Shown: positions 1 to 9,468 of the stretch, piece by piece | Position numbering within the stretch: the stretch's first letter is position 1 | Layout of the letters: every line of letters starts with the position of its first letter | Source of the DNA: Mycobacterium spongiae | GTDB taxonomy: Bacteria > Actinomycetota > Actinomycetes > Mycobacteriales > Mycobacteriaceae | Length of the DNA stretch: 64,000 nucleotides | Direction of reading: 5' to 3' | Assembly (NCBI RefSeq): GCF_018278905.1 | Contig: NZ_CP046600.1 | Coordinates: 3,844,001 to 3,908,000, forward strand | The notes under the pieces: model-generated | What the model was told of the DNA's origin: nothing | The model's database searches: none | Seen by the model: the letters and a program-made list of their open reading frames with translations, nothing else | Made by a program: the position numbers and the translations under genes

Positions 1-685
1 CCGCTTCCTGCCCCGCGTGCTCGCCAGCCGCCAGCTTCGCACCGAAAACCCGCGACTCCTCCACGGACAATCCGAGGAGTGCGTCGTCGAGTCCGGCGAT
101 GAGCCGGCCGGAGCCGACCTCATGGGAGAGGCCCTCAGCCGCAGCGTTCGGCACCTCCTCTCCGTCGACCGTGGCGGACAGGTCGATGGAGACGAAGTCG
201 CCCGCACCTACCGGCCGGTCTACCGCGGTCAGCGTGCCGAACCGAGCACGGAGCGCCTCAAGCTCGGCGTCGACCTCCTCGTCGGTGACCTCGATTGCGT
301 CCACCGACACCTGCAGCGCGCTCAGATCCGGAAGCGCGAGCGTGGGGCGGACGTCAACCTCGACCGTGAAAGCGAGGTCCTCACCATATTCTTTCTTGGT
401 GACGTCGATATCGGGGCGGCCGATCGGTTGGATTTCCGATTCGGCCACCGCCTGCCCGTACCGGGCGGGCAGCGCGTCGTTGACGACCTGGTCGAGCATC
501 ATTTCCCGGCCGAAACGCGCTTCGAGCAACTTGGCCGGCGCCTTCCCCGGCCGGAAGCCTGGCAGGCGCACCCGTTTGGCCAGCTCCTTGTAGGCCCGAC
601 GAAAATCAGGCTCCAGCTCGTCGAAAGGCACCTCCACATTGATACGAACCCGGGTGGGGCTCAGCTGCTCGACAATGCTCTTCAC
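1..685 (-). CDS. tig: Trigger factor (N-terminal part; 3' end outside window)
   Basis: Ribosome-associated peptidyl-prolyl isomerase and chaperone that binds nascent chains at the exit tunnel. The minus-strand frame is open from a GTG at 683-685 to the window edge and gives [20 protein letters not shown] followed by FDELEPDF and the ribosome-docking signature [12 protein letters not shown]. That signature marks the N-terminal ribosome-binding domain (about residues 1-115). It is followed by the start of the FKBP-like PPIase domain ([20 protein letters not shown]). About 228 of the expected roughly 465 residues lie here, so the C-terminal chaperone domain is beyond base 1. The GTG start is chosen because the protein starts as in other mycobacterial Tig proteins. 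In mycobacteria tig usually leads a clpP1-clpP2 locus, which would lie to the left. Confidence 0.95.
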   Translation of the reverse strand, partial: MKSIVEQLSPTRVRINVEVPFDELEPDFRRAYKELAKRVRLPGFRPGKAPAKLLEARFGREMMLDQVVNDALPARYGQAVAESEIQPIGRPDIDVTKKEYGEDLAFTVEVDVRPTLALPDLSALQVSVDAIEVTDEEVDAELEALRARFGTLTAVDRPVGAGDFVSIDLSATVDGEEVPNAAAEGLSHEVGSGRLIAGLDDALLGLSVEESRVFGAKLAAGEHAGQEA

Positions 686-719
686 GGGTGTGCTCCTCGG
701 TGTCGTTCTGGCGGTCGGC

Positions 720-796
720 TGGTCGGGGTGACAGGATTTGAACCTGCGGCCTTCCGCTCCCAAAGCGGATGCGCTACCAAGCTGCGCTACACCCCG
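720..796 (-). tRNA. tRNA-Pro(TGG)
   Basis: Read on the minus strand, the sequence folds into a full cloverleaf. It has acceptor arms CGGGGTG/CACCCCG, a D-stem GCGC/GCGC, an anticodon stem TCCGC/GCGGA around loop TTTGGGA (anticodon TGG), and a T-arm with loop TTCAAAT. The discriminator is A and the 3' CCA is encoded. The total is 77 nt, directly upstream of tig. Confidence 0.97.
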
Positions 797-1265
797 CGCT
801 GACCTCGCGATCCTACGGCCCGGCGGCAACAGCCCCGCAACGACCTCGTAGTAAGCCCTTGGTCTCTTCGACCGGGTCGAAAGCGTCGGCTGTTCCGTGT
901 CGTCGAGGCGCAGAACAGGCCGGAGGTCTTTCCAGACGCACCGCCGCTCCCGCCAATAACGCCGAATGGACCAGCAGCGAGGACATTGGCCACGCTCCGG
1001 GATGCACCAACGCAACAATCTGTGATCTATGCCACAGTAGCGACGGCCATCGTGCTCTCAACACCGGCATCCACACGCCGCGACATCATGGAGCTCGTCC
1101 AGCCAACGTCGCAACCAAACGCGAACACGGGAATGAACACGCGATTGGATGTAGGCCGCCAAGGCATAGCGTCGCGCCTCGGGCATTCCTCACGAGAAGG
1201 TCTCAAGACGGATCCGATTAGATTTGACGTCCGCTGGCACGTACAGTCTCGCTCGACTAGTACAC
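797..1265. other. Gene-free stretch between two tRNA genes
   Basis: About 470 bases without a convincing gene. Several short frames are open on both strands, but none has a Shine-Dalgarno sequence, a recognisable domain or an unambiguous start, and they overlap one another as high-GC shadows do. The stretch must carry the promoters of the divergent tRNA-Pro and tRNA-Gly genes. I could not pick out a clear -35/-10 pair. Confidence 0.5.
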
Positions 1266-1336
1266 GCGGGCGTAGCTCAATGGTAGAGCCCTAGTCTTCC
1301 AAACTAGCGACGCGGGTTCGATTCCCGTCGCCCGCT
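1266..1336 (+). tRNA. tRNA-Gly(TCC)
   Basis: A complete 71-nt cloverleaf: acceptor GCGGGCG/CGCCCGC, D-stem GCTC/GAGC, anticodon stem CTAGT/ACTAG with loop CTTCCAA (anticodon TCC), T-stem GCGGG/CCCGT with loop TTCGATT, and discriminator T as is usual for tRNA-Gly. CCA is not encoded. Confidence 0.97.
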
Positions 1337-1379
1337 CGGAGCATGCATCTGCCGCACAGAAAGGCACCATGAGCCACCC

Positions 1380-2564
1380 ATGAGTGACTTTGACATCAGC
1401 GGCACGTGCGCGCCGGACTTCGCTAAGGTGCGCGACGCGTTCGAACGCAACTTTGTCCAGCGTAACGAGGTCGGCGCAGCGGTCGCCGTGTGGGTGGACG
1501 GAGATCTCGTCGTCAATCTTTGGGGCGGCTGCGCCGATAGCGCCGGCACCCGCCCGTGGCGCCAGGACACTCTGGCCACCGTGCTGTCCGGCACCAAGGC
1601 CCTCACAGCCACGTGCGTTCACCAGCTGGCCGACCGCGGCGAACTTGATCTGCACCAACCGGTGGCCCGGTACTGGCCCGAATTCGGGCAAGCCGGCAAG
1701 GAAGCCATCACGCTGGCGATGGTGATGAGCCACCGGTCCGGCGCAATTGGGCCGCGCAACCGGATGACCTGGGAGAAGGTCGCCGACTGGGAATTCGTGT
1801 GCGAGCAACTGGCCGCCGCGGAACCCTGGTGGGAGCCGGGCACGGCGCAGGGCTACCACATGACCACCTTCGGATTCATCCTCGGCGAAGTGTTCCGGCG
1901 AGTTACGGGGCGCTCGGTCGGCCAATACCTGCGTACCGAGATCGCGGAACCGCTGGGCGCCGACGTCCACATCGGGGTATCTCCCACCGAGCAACGCCGC
2001 TGCGCCGACCGGATCAACAAACCGCATGCGCGAGACCTGCTCGACGACGTGCAAGCCCCCGGCTACCCGACCAGCCTCGCGGAGCACCCCAAGGCCGGCC
2101 TGTCGGTGTCGATGGGGTTCGCCCCCGACGACGAACTCGGCTCCAACGACCTGCAACTGTGGCGCCAACTGGAGTTCCCCGGAACCAACGGGCAGGTGTC
2201 GGCACTAGGGCTGGCGACGTTCTACAACGCGCTCTCCCAGGAGAAACTGCTCAGCCGGGAGCACATGGACCTGGTCCGGGTCTCCCAAGGTGGTTTCGAC
2301 GTCGATCTGGTGCTCGGCAAGCGGGTCGCCGACCATGGCTGGGGTCTGGGCTACATGCTCAACCAGCGCGGGGTCAACGGACCCAACCCGCGGATTTTCG
2401 GCCACGGCGGACTGGGCGGCTCGTTCGGGTTCGTCGACCTGGAGCACCGCATCGGCTACGCGTATGTGATGAACCGTTTCGATGCCACCAAAGCCAACGC
2501 CGACCCCCGCAGCGTCGCCCTGTCCAACGAGGTCTACACCGCACTCGGAATAAGCCCCACCTGA
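1380..2564 (+). CDS. lipP: Serine beta-lactamase-fold esterase/lipase LipP
   Basis: A 394-residue protein of the class C beta-lactamase/family VIII esterase fold, the same length as M. tuberculosis LipP. The nucleophile motif S-x-x-K is visible as SGTK at residues 70-73, a candidate general-base Tyr lies at 159 (GYHM), and the third motif is the HGG in GHGGLGGSFG near residue 340. Such enzymes hydrolyse short- to medium-chain esters, and the natural substrate is not deducible. No signal peptide is present, so a cytosolic or peripheral location is likely. An upstream ATG at 1369 is closed at once by TGA, so translation starts at 1380. The gene converges on nei2 with only 8 bases between stops. 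Confidence 0.93.
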   Translation: MSDFDISGTCAPDFAKVRDAFERNFVQRNEVGAAVAVWVDGDLVVNLWGGCADSAGTRPWRQDTLATVLSGTKALTATCVHQLADRGELDLHQPVARYWPEFGQAGKEAITLAMVMSHRSGAIGPRNRMTWEKVADWEFVCEQLAAAEPWWEPGTAQGYHMTTFGFILGEVFRRVTGRSVGQYLRTEIAEPLGADVHIGVSPTEQRRCADRINKPHARDLLDDVQAPGYPTSLAEHPKAGLSVSMGFAPDDELGSNDLQLWRQLEFPGTNGQVSALGLATFYNALSQEKLLSREHMDLVRVSQGGFDVDLVLGKRVADHGWGLGYMLNQRGVNGPNPRIFGHGGLGGSFGFVDLEHRIGYAYVMNRFDATKANADPRSVALSNEVYTALGISPT

Positions 2565-2572
2565 CTACCTCG

Positions 2573-3391
2573 TCACGTTTGGCAGGCCGGGCACCAGAAG
2601 ACATTGCGGCCCTCAAGCACGGACGTGCGGATCGCGCCCGCACACACTCGGCAGGGTTCACCCGCGCGGCGGTAGACGTAGGTGCGAGGCCGCCCGGGCA
2701 GGTAGGACGGCGGGCCATGGTCATGCTCCGGGCGGACCACCACGATCTTGCCGCGCCGTAGGCCAATCTTCATCAGCGCTACCAGATCGGCCCACGCCGC
2801 GGCGAACTCGGCCTCGACGACCCCGCGACCAGTCCGGTAGGGGTCAATCCCGTGGCGAAACAGCAACTCGCTGCGATACACATTCCCAACACCGGCTATC
2901 ACCGTCTGGTCCATCAGGAGAGCGCCAATAGGCCTGCGGGACTTTGCGATCCGCATCCAAGCTCGCGAAGCATCGGCATCCGTGCGCAACGGGTCGGGTC
3001 CGAGTCGGGCAACCACATCGACGACTTGACTTTCGTCGATCAGCTCGCACACCGTCGGGCCCCGCAGGTCCGCGCCGTAGTCGGCGCCGACCATCCGCAT
3101 CCGCACCTGCCCGACGGGTTCGGGAAGGTGCGCATCGGTCGGGCGCGCCCATTCGGTGAAGGTGCCGTAGAGCCCGAGATGCACATGAACTACCCGACCC
3201 CCAACCGCGCCATCGCCGTAGTGATGAAAAAGATGCTTGCCCCAAGCGCTAGCGCGCCGCAACACCCCGCCGTCCACGACGGCGGCGGAATCGGCGAACC
3301 GGCCCTGTGGGCTCGACACTGCGACTGGCGCACCGGCAAACCGACGCCGGTGCAGGCGAGCCAGCCGATGCAGGGTATGCCCTTCGGGCAC
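2573..3391 (-). CDS. nei2: Endonuclease VIII-like DNA glycosylase Nei2
   Basis: A base-excision repair glycosylase/AP lyase of the Fpg/Nei family (272 residues). The mature N-terminus is PEGHTLHRLA, which supplies the catalytic Pro2 and Glu3. A helix-two-turn-helix segment with GVGNVYRSELLF follows around residue 170. The C-terminus carries a zinc finger of two Cys pairs (CRVC...CPAC). PEGH rather than PELP and the finger type place it with Nei rather than Fpg, so oxidised pyrimidines are the expected substrates. The start is a GTG (3389-3391), fixed by the need for Pro as the second residue. It lies downstream of rpiB on the same strand with a 47-base gap. Confidence 0.93.
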   Translation of the reverse strand: MPEGHTLHRLARLHRRRFAGAPVAVSSPQGRFADSAAVVDGGVLRRASAWGKHLFHHYGDGAVGGRVVHVHLGLYGTFTEWARPTDAHLPEPVGQVRMRMVGADYGADLRGPTVCELIDESQVVDVVARLGPDPLRTDADASRAWMRIAKSRRPIGALLMDQTVIAGVGNVYRSELLFRHGIDPYRTGRGVVEAEFAAAWADLVALMKIGLRRGKIVVVRPEHDHGPPSYLPGRPRTYVYRRAGEPCRVCAGAIRTSVLEGRNVFWCPACQT

Positions 3392-3398
3392 GGGCTAC

Positions 3399-3429
3399 TC
3401 CTGAATTGTGGTCCTGAACTGTGGTCCTG
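3399..3429. repeat. Short 13-bp tandem repeat between rpiB and nei2
   Basis: Two copies of TCCTGAAYTGTGG (13 bp, one mismatch) plus the start of a third (TCCTG), immediately before the nei2 start codon in the transcript direction. It could vary in copy number between strains. Confidence 0.6.
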
Positions 3430-3438
3430 CTTGTCGCC

Positions 3439-3927
3439 TCAAGAGCTGGTGCCAGGTACCGGCGGCGCCTCGTGGGTCCGTTCGTATTCGGTGAGAATGT
3501 CGATGCGCCGTTGGTGCCGTGGCGCCTGAGACCATGGCGTGGAAACGAAGGCATCGACGATGGCCAGTGCCTCGGCAACGGTATGCATACGCCCGCCGAT
3601 GCCGATCAGCTGGGCATTGTTGTGCTCACGGGCCAGGCTCGCGGTCTCGACGCTCCACGCCAGGGCGCAACGGGCGCCAGGGACCTTGTTGGCGGCTATC
3701 TGCTCGCCGTTGCCGGATCCGCCCAGCACGATCCCCAGGCTGCCCGGGTCGGCCACCGTACGTGCCGCAGCGGCGATGCAAAACGGTGGGTAGTCATCGT
3801 CGCCGTCGTAGCTGAAAGCGCCACAGTCAATTGGCTCGTGTCCGGACTTCTTCAGGTGATCGACGATCTGCTGCTTAAGTTCGAATCCGGCATGGTCGGC
3901 ACCCAAGTAGACGCGCATGCCGGACAT
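3439..3927 (-). CDS. rpiB: Ribose-5-phosphate isomerase B
   Basis: Interconverts ribose 5-phosphate and ribulose 5-phosphate in the pentose phosphate pathway. The protein (162 residues from MSGMRVYLGADHAG) matches the length of M. tuberculosis RpiB. The phosphate/anion loop SGNGEQ lies at residues 71-76. Glu75 in it is the residue that replaces the catalytic Cys of E. coli-type RpiB in actinobacterial enzymes. The His-Arg pairs HAG (12-14) and GGRMHTV near the end are also conserved. An in-frame start 27 bases upstream exists, but the internal ATG gives the family N-terminus. The gene precedes nei2 on the same strand and follows a DsbA-like gene. Confidence 0.95.
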   Translation of the reverse strand: MSGMRVYLGADHAGFELKQQIVDHLKKSGHEPIDCGAFSYDGDDDYPPFCIAAAARTVADPGSLGIVLGGSGNGEQIAANKVPGARCALAWSVETASLAREHNNAQLIGIGGRMHTVAEALAIVDAFVSTPWSQAPRHQRRIDILTEYERTHEAPPVPGTSS

Positions 3928-4011
3928 TCTGCACGACAAAGAATCCGACACCATCGCCCTATCCGCGTGGGGTAGGCGCCCGGGGTGGCCGAACTAGCCC
4001 GGCGCGTCTGG

Positions 4012-4647
4012 CTAGTCGTATTGGGGCGGTTCGGTCCGGGTCCGCTTGAGCTCAAAGAAGTGCGGATACGCCGCAAAGGTCACCGAAGCGTCCCAGAGTT
4101 TGCCGGCGTCCTCGCCGCGCGGGATCTTCGACAGCACCGGGCCGAAGAACGCCACACCGTTGACGTGGATCGTCGGTGTGCCGACGTCGTCGCCCACCGC
4201 GTCCATCCCCGCGTGGTGACTCTTGCGGAGGGCGTCGTCGTAGGCATCTGTGCTAGCGGCCTCGGCCAGTTCGGCGGGCAGACCTGCTTCGGCGAGAGAG
4301 GCCGCGATGACATCGTCGAGGTCCTTGTTCCCCTGGTTGTGAATCCGCGTGCCCATCGCCGTGTACAACCGGTCCAAGACACCAGCGCCATGAGCCTGCT
4401 CGGCGGCGATTGCCACCCGTACGGGCCCCCAAGCCTTGCCCATGAGCTCGCGATACTGTTCGGAGAGCCCTTCCCGGCCTTCGTTGAGCACCGCCAGGCT
4501 CATGACGTGGAAGTTCACCTGAATGTCGCGGACCTTCTCCACCTCAAGGATCCAGCGCGACGTAATCCAGCACCACGGACACAGCGGATCGAACCAGAAA
4601 TCGGCTTGCGACTTCTGCAAAGACTTCTCGGGGGCCTTCTCGGGCAT
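4012..4647 (-). CDS. DsbA-family mycothiol-dependent thiol reductase (Rv2466c-like)
   Basis: A 211-residue thioredoxin-fold protein with the DsbA helical insert. The active-site motif CPWC is at residues 23-26 ([11 protein letters not shown]), and the cis-Pro loop is GTPTIHVNG near residue 155. The M. tuberculosis orthologue Rv2466c is known as an oxidative-stress-induced, mycothiol-linked reductase that activates thienopyrimidine prodrugs. No signal peptide is seen, which fits a cytosolic reductase rather than a periplasmic oxidase. The frame stays open for another 570 codons upstream, antisense to pepN, but family length and the MPEKAPEK start place the initiator at 4645-4647. It is divergent from pepN with 180 bases between the starts. 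Confidence 0.93.
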   Translation of the reverse strand: MPEKAPEKSLQKSQADFWFDPLCPWCWITSRWILEVEKVRDIQVNFHVMSLAVLNEGREGLSEQYRELMGKAWGPVRVAIAAEQAHGAGVLDRLYTAMGTRIHNQGNKDLDDVIAASLAEAGLPAELAEAASTDAYDDALRKSHHAGMDAVGDDVGTPTIHVNGVAFFGPVLSKIPRGEDAGKLWDASVTFAAYPHFFELKRTRTEPPQYD

Positions 4648-4827
4648 TGTGTGGTCCTCTCGTACGTGAAACAGCGGCGTCCGCTCACCACAACCACCGC
4701 CGCAGCCAGACTGTTCCCGTCGAACGCTGTCGAGTTGCGGCGTCCGGCTGTGACGAACCATTCGGAGCTCGCGGACCAACCCACCGCCTGACACGGGCGC
4801 CGCGCTCCTGCCGTTATGTTGGAATCC

Positions 4828-7431
4828 GTGGCCCTTCCTAACCTCACTCGGGACCAGGCTGTCGAACGCGCCGCGCTGGTCACCGTCGGCAGCTACCAGA
4901 TCAACCTCGATGTCACCGCTGGCCCCGATGCCAGCGGCGCGCCGGGCGAACACACCTTCCGGTCCACTACCACCGTCGTCTTCGACGCGCTGGCCGGCGC
5001 TGACACGGTCATCGACATTGCCGCCGAGACGGTGCGCAGCGCTACCCTCAACGGCCGGGAATTGGACGTCTCTGCCTACGACGAATCGACCGGGATCCCG
5101 CTGCGCGGGCTGGCCAACCGCAATGTTGTGATCGTCGACGCCGACTGCCGCTACTCCAACACCGGCGAGGGCCTGCATCGCTTCGTCGACCCGGTGGACG
5201 GGGAGACCTACCTGTACTCGCAATTCGAGACCGCCGACGCCAAACGCATGTTCGCCTGTTTCGATCAGCCCGACCTCAAGGCCACTTTCGACATGCGGGT
5301 CACCGCTCCCCGGCACTGGAAGGTCATCACCAACGGCGCGGCCACCAACGTCGCGCAGACCGGCGCGGGTACGGTACATACCTTTGCCACCACTGTGCGG
5401 ATGAGCACCTACCTGGTGGCCCTGATCGCCGGACCGTATGCCGCGTGGGACGACACCTACCGCGACGAATACGGGGAAATTCCGCTGGGTATCTACTGCC
5501 GGACCTCGCTGGCCGAACACATGGACGCCGAGCGATTGTTCACCCAAACCAAACAGGGATTCGGCTTCTACCACAAGCACTTTGGCGTGCCTTACGCATT
5601 CGGCAAATACGACCAGCTCTTTGTTCCCGAATTCAACGCCGGCGCAATGGAAAACGCCGGTGCGGTGACTTTCCTGGAGGACTACGTGTTCCGCAGCAAG
5701 GTCACTCGGGCATCGTACGAACGGCGGGCCGAGACGGTGCTGCACGAGATGGCGCACATGTGGTTCGGCGACCTGGTCACCATGACCTGGTGGGACGATC
5801 TGTGGCTGAACGAGTCCTTCGCCACCTTCGCGTCGGTGCTGTGCCAGAGCGAGGCCACCGAATTCACCGAGGCCTGGACAACATTCGCAAACGTAGAAAA
5901 GTCGTGGGCTTACCGGCAGGATCAGTTGCCTTCCACGCACCCGATCGCTGCCGAAATCCCGGACCTGGCCGCGGTCGAAGTGAACTTCGACGGCATCACC
6001 TATGCGAAGGGCGCTTCGGTGCTCAAGCAACTCGTCGCGTACGTCGGGCTGGACCACTTCCTCGCCGGGCTGCGCGACTACTTCCGCACCCACGCATATG
6101 GCAACGCCACATTCGACGATCTGCTGACGGCACTGGAGACCGCTTCGGGCCGCGACTTGTCGACATGGGGGCGACAGTGGCTGAAAACAACCGGTCTCAA
6201 CACATTGCAACCAGACTTCGATGTCGACGCCGACGGCCGGTTCACCCGGTTCGCGGTACAGCAGAGCGGCGCCGCGCCCGGTGCCGGTGAGACCCGGGTG
6301 CATCGGCTGGCGATCGGCATCTATGACGACGACGGGTCGGGCAAGCTGGTACGCATCCATCGGGAAGAGATCGACGTCGCGGGCGCAGTCACGGAAGTTC
6401 CTGCGATGATTGGGGTTTCGCGGGGAAAACTGATTCTGGTCAACGACGATGACCTCACCTACTGTTCATTGCGGTTGGATACCGAGTCGCTGCAGACGGC
6501 GATGAGACGCATCGCCGACATCGCCGAGCCGCTGCCGCGCACCCTGGTGTGGTCGGCGGCCTGGGAGATGACCCGCGAAGCCGAATTGCGCGCCCGCGAT
6601 TTCGTCTCACTCGTTTCCGACGGCGTGCACGCCGAGACGGAGGTTGGGGTGACACAGCGGCTGCTGCTGCAGGCGCAAACCGCACTGGGATCCTATGCGG
6701 AACCGGATTGGGCCCACGAGTACGGCTGGCCGCAATTCGCCGACCGGCTGTGGGAATTGGCGCGCGCCGCGGCGTCGGGGTCGGATCATCAACTCGCGTT
6801 CATCAACGCGTTGTGTTCGTCGGTGCTGTCGCCGCGGCACGTGCAGACGCTGGCTGCGCTGCTCGACAGTGACCCCACGGAGCTGGGGATGACGGGCCTG
6901 GACGTCGACACCGACCTGCGCTGGCGGATCGTGACCGCCTTGGCGCGAGCGGGCGCTATCGACTCTGACGAGCAACAGACACCGACGATCGACGCTGAGG
7001 CCGAACGCGACCCGACGGCGACTGGCAAGCGCCACGCCGCTCAAGCCCGCGCAGCGCGCCCGCAATTCGAGGTCAAGGACCGCTCGTTTACCACGGTCGT
7101 CGAGGACGACACCCTCGCCAATGCCACCAGCCGTGCGATCATCGCGGGCATTGCCTCCCCGGGACAGGGAGCCCTGCTCCAGCCGCTCACGGCACGCTAC
7201 TTCGATGCGATTCCCGGGGTGTGGGCACGCCGGTCCAGCGAAGTCGCACAAACGGTGGTGATCGGCCTCTACCCTCACTGGAACATCAGCGAGGAGGGCA
7301 TCGCCGCCGCCGATGATTTCCTGGCCGCCCCGGACTCGGAGGTCCCGCCGGCATTGCGCCGGCTGGTGCTCGAAGGCCAGGCGGCGGTGAAGCGCTCGCT
7401 GCGCGCCCGAAAGTTCGACGCTGTCGCCTAG
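4828..7431 (+). CDS. pepN: Aminopeptidase N (M1 zinc metallopeptidase)
   Basis: An 867-residue cytosolic M1 aminopeptidase that removes N-terminal residues from peptides. The substrate-anchoring motif GAMEN is at about residue 272. The zinc site HEMAH-x18-E is at 306-310, with the third ligand Glu at about 329 (NESFA). The C-terminal helical ERAP1-like domain follows (about residues 530-867). The chosen start is the GTG at 4828 ([14 protein letters not shown]), preceded by GGA, because M. tuberculosis PepN begins at the same residue. An in-frame ATG four codons upstream (4816) is possible. The gene ends in a hairpin shared with the convergent downstream gene. Confidence 0.95.
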   Translation: MALPNLTRDQAVERAALVTVGSYQINLDVTAGPDASGAPGEHTFRSTTTVVFDALAGADTVIDIAAETVRSATLNGRELDVSAYDESTGIPLRGLANRNVVIVDADCRYSNTGEGLHRFVDPVDGETYLYSQFETADAKRMFACFDQPDLKATFDMRVTAPRHWKVITNGAATNVAQTGAGTVHTFATTVRMSTYLVALIAGPYAAWDDTYRDEYGEIPLGIYCRTSLAEHMDAERLFTQTKQGFGFYHKHFGVPYAFGKYDQLFVPEFNAGAMENAGAVTFLEDYVFRSKVTRASYERRAETVLHEMAHMWFGDLVTMTWWDDLWLNESFATFASVLCQSEATEFTEAWTTFANVEKSWAYRQDQLPSTHPIAAEIPDLAAVEVNFDGITYAKGASVLKQLVAYVGLDHFLAGLRDYFRTHAYGNATFDDLLTALETASGRDLSTWGRQWLKTTGLNTLQPDFDVDADGRFTRFAVQQSGAAPGAGETRVHRLAIGIYDDDGSGKLVRIHREEIDVAGAVTEVPAMIGVSRGKLILVNDDDLTYCSLRLDTESLQTAMRRIADIAEPLPRTLVWSAAWEMTREAELRARDFVSLVSDGVHAETEVGVTQRLLLQAQTALGSYAEPDWAHEYGWPQFADRLWELARAAASGSDHQLAFINALCSSVLSPRHVQTLAALLDSDPTELGMTGLDVDTDLRWRIVTALARAGAIDSDEQQTPTIDAEAERDPTATGKRHAAQARAARPQFEVKDRSFTTVVEDDTLANATSRAIIAGIASPGQGALLQPLTARYFDAIPGVWARRSSEVAQTVVIGLYPHWNISEEGIAAADDFLAAPDSEVPPALRRLVLEGQAAVKRSLRARKFDAVA

Positions 7432-7463
7432 CCGGCGCGGCGAGCGGCAGCGGGTCCGGCTAG
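7428..7463. terminator. Bidirectional hairpin shared by pepN and the convergent gene
   Basis: An 8-bp perfect inverted repeat CTAGCCGG (7428-7435) / CCGGCTAG (7456-7463) lies between two convergent genes. The TAG stop of pepN is in one arm and the TAG stop of the opposite gene is in the other. There is no U-tract, as is usual for mycobacterial intrinsic-like terminators. Terminator function is inferred from position. Confidence 0.5.
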
Positions 7464-7963
7464 CCGGGGGAAATTCCTGCGCTGAGTACGCGGATCGCGC
7501 TGACCAGCCCGTCGACCAGGTCGCCCTGCTCGAACGCGGAGGCAGCTGCGGCTACCCCCAGGGGAGCGGCCGATTCGGCGCCGCGACCGCGGACCTGCGA
7601 ACCATAGACGACCTCGATGGCGCACTGGTTGGGCGAGACCGCGATCAGCACGGCATTGTCCGGCGTCGGCACCTTGGCCAGGATTTCGCGAGCGCGTACC
7701 GCAGTGTCGCTGCCCAAGTCGCCGAGGTAGATCGCGAACCGCGCCTTCGACGCTCGTGAGCTGTAGGTCAGCGCGTCGTCCAGGGCCACGAGGTCGTTGA
7801 TCGGGAACGGGTAGTGCACGGACAGTTCCCCGGGCTCGGTAACCGCGGAGATCCGTCCGCTGGTGGTCAGCACTGAGCCTTTAGGAAGCTCGGGGTGCTC
7901 GATCGTCGCAACCTCACCATGTGCCACTGGCGCCACCTCCAACTGTGAACTCTGCCGCGTCAT
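7460..7963 (-). CDS. DUF5130-type conserved protein (Rv2468c-like)
   Basis: A 167-residue protein, the same length as Rv2468c. The N-terminal 40 residues are polar and poorly structured. The remainder has an alternating pattern ([20 protein letters not shown], then [20 protein letters not shown]) resembling TPM/DUF5130 proteins, which are typically associated with membranes. There is no transmembrane helix or signal peptide. The biochemical role is unknown. The ATG at 7961-7963 is chosen for length agreement. This makes the 5' end overlap the 3' end of the upstream small membrane gene by 50 bases, so the two are probably co-transcribed and translationally linked. Confidence 0.85.
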   Translation of the reverse strand: MTRQSSQLEVAPVAHGEVATIEHPELPKGSVLTTSGRISAVTEPGELSVHYPFPINDLVALDDALTYSSRASKARFAIYLGDLGSDTAVRAREILAKVPTPDNAVLIAVSPNQCAIEVVYGSQVRGRGAESAAPLGVAAAASAFEQGDLVDGLVSAIRVLSAGISPG

Positions 7964-8150
7964 GCCCACCGTGCCCGCCGTGGGAGTCACCGACCACTTC
8001 GTCGGTGGCGGCCCAGAGGATCGGCGGATGTGTCCACTGCTCCGAGAGAGTGTAGGTCGCCGGGTGGGGTCCCTTGCGGGACCAGATCGGCACCGCCAGC
8101 ACGACCACCAGCAATAACGGGATTCCGACAAAGAAGAGGTGGATCTCCAT
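7914..8150 (-). CDS. Small single-pass membrane protein (Rv2468A-like)
   Basis: A 78-residue protein with one strong transmembrane segment near the N-terminus ([19 protein letters not shown]), a short basic stop (SRKGPH) and a His/Gly-rich tail ([13 protein letters not shown]). It is the first gene of a two-gene unit with the DUF5130-type gene, overlapping it by 50 bases. An in-frame GTG three codons upstream (8157-8159) is an alternative start. The tail could bind metal, but nothing proves it. The function is unknown. The M. tuberculosis locus carries a small conserved gene at the same position. Confidence 0.75.
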   Translation of the reverse strand: MEIHLFFVGIPLLLVVVLAVPIWSRKGPHPATYTLSEQWTHPPILWAATDEVVGDSHGGHGGHDAAEFTVGGGASGTW

Positions 8151-8297
8151 AGCGCTCACGAAGCAAACCGTATCCCACTGGGGCGGCGATTGGCGCAGCT
8201 GGACACAAGGTGGACACGAGATTGGTTCACCGGAGCACTAAACGAGTCGGGCGAAATCAGGCGGCGGGGTGGGATCAGAATCCCATCACGTCTGCGG

Positions 8298-8939
8298 TCA
8301 GGCGGCGCCTTCACCGAGGTATCGCGCCCAGGAGGGATCAAGCTCCTTGACCGTGGACAGCAGTCGCCAATGCTGTCCGCTCGGCGGCAGTGGCGCACGA
8401 CGTAACGCCCAACCGAGTTCGGTGAGCAGCTTGTCCCCTTTGCGGTGATTGCACGGCGAGCAGCAGGCGACGCAGTTCTCCCAGGAGTGGCCCCCACCGC
8501 GGCTGCGGGGCACTACGTGGTCGACGGTGTCGGCCTTGGCGCCGCAATACGCGCAGCAGAATCGGTCCCGGTGCATGAGGGCCGCGCGGGTCATCGGGAC
8601 CCGTGCCCGGTAGGGAACCCTGACGTAAGACCGCAGCTGGATCACCGACGGCACAGCGATCGATCGCGTGGCCGAGTGGATGACCGGGCCGGCCGGGTCG
8701 TCGTGGACCACATCAGCCTTACCGCAGACCACCATGACGATCGCCCTGCGCATCGGCAATGCAGTGAGCGGCTCGTACGTCGAGTTCAGCAGCAGCACTC
8801 GCCGACGGTTCCAGATCGATGCGGTCTCGTGGCGATTGGGCGGATGGGTGCCGACGCTGTGCAGGCATGACGCGGGCCCGGGTACACCCGCCGCGGGACC
8901 GGAACTGCGGTGGCCGCGGCGCTTCTTGCCGTGCGCCAT
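8298..8939 (-). CDS. HNH endonuclease-domain protein (Rv2469c-like)
   Basis: A 213-residue protein with a C-terminal HNH nuclease fold. The motif is [20 protein letters not shown] (about residues 130-149), then [18 protein letters not shown], giving a treble-clef zinc site of two Cys pairs plus the DH and N-H-R-K residues. The N-terminal part contains [11 protein letters not shown], typical of the actinobacterial stand-alone HNH family. The substrate is unknown, and these proteins are not linked to any phage or restriction system here. The start ATG at 8937-8939 has an excellent Shine-Dalgarno sequence (GGAGG six bases upstream), so the longer frame up to 9062 is rejected. It is divergent from glbO. 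Confidence 0.9.
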   Translation of the reverse strand: MAHGKKRRGHRSSGPAAGVPGPASCLHSVGTHPPNRHETASIWNRRRVLLLNSTYEPLTALPMRRAIVMVVCGKADVVHDDPAGPVIHSATRSIAVPSVIQLRSYVRVPYRARVPMTRAALMHRDRFCCAYCGAKADTVDHVVPRSRGGGHSWENCVACCSPCNHRKGDKLLTELGWALRRAPLPPSGQHWRLLSTVKELDPSWARYLGEGAA

Positions 8940-9063
8940 AGAACCTCCGCCGAACAGTCCACCACGATTCGCCACTAATCGCACGACAATTGTCACGGCC
9001 GCGCCGTGTCGATCGGATGAACAGCCGGGGGGCTGGCCGGGCGGCTGCCGCAAATGGACCACA

Positions 9064-9468
9064 ATGGCGGGGATGGATCAACAGCAACAGTCGTTCTATG
9101 ACGCAGTCGGTGGCGCCGATACCTTTCGCACCATCGTGTCGCGGTTTTATGCGCTGGTCGCCGAGGACGAGATACTGCGTCAGGTCTACCCCGAGGATGA
9201 CTTGCCGGGCGCCGAGGAACGCTTGCGGATGTTCCTCGAGCAGTATTGGGGTGGCCCGCGCACCTACTCGGAGCAGCGCGGCCACCCCCGGCTGCGGATG
9301 CGCCATGCCCCGTTTCGGATTTCGCTGATCGAACGCGACGCTTGGCTGCGGTGCATGCACACCGCTATTGCCTCCATCGATTCCCAAACCTTGGACGACG
9401 AGCACCGGCGCGAATTGATCGACTACCTCGAAATGGCAGCCCACTCGCTGGTGAACTCCCCGTTTTGA
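9064..9468 (+). CDS. glbO: Truncated haemoglobin O (group II)
   Basis: A 2-on-2 globin of about 131-134 residues that binds haem and O2. In mycobacteria it is linked to peroxide/nitrosative chemistry and respiration at the membrane. The family core is complete: FYDAVGG, the GRR-like stretch [19 protein letters not shown] with the proximal His (MRHAPF), the group II Trp ([10 protein letters not shown]) and ERDAWLRCM. Two starts are possible, ATG 9064 and ATG 9073, and neither has a well-spaced Shine-Dalgarno sequence. Its TGA overlaps the ATG of aglA by one base (TGATG), so translation of the two is likely coupled. Confidence 0.95.
   Translation: MAGMDQQQQSFYDAVGGADTFRTIVSRFYALVAEDEILRQVYPEDDLPGAEERLRMFLEQYWGGPRTYSEQRGHPRLRMRHAPFRISLIERDAWLRCMHTAIASIDSQTLDDEHRRELIDYLEMAAHSLVNSPF

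Noticed and set aside
4648..6360. Long open frame antisense to pepN, continuous with the DsbA-like gene (782 codons in all)
   Set aside because: The extension has no family similarity, is entirely antisense to the conserved pepN coding sequence, and the known family length and N-terminus put the start at 4647. Long antisense frames are expected in about 65% GC DNA.
8668..9063. In-frame upstream extension of glbO
   Set aside because: It lies antisense to the HNH gene and lacks globin features. The truncated globin begins at 9064 or 9073.
9246..9467. In-frame upstream extension of aglA inside glbO
   Set aside because: Overlaps the conserved glbO coding sequence in another frame. The TGATG junction gives a natural start at 9468.
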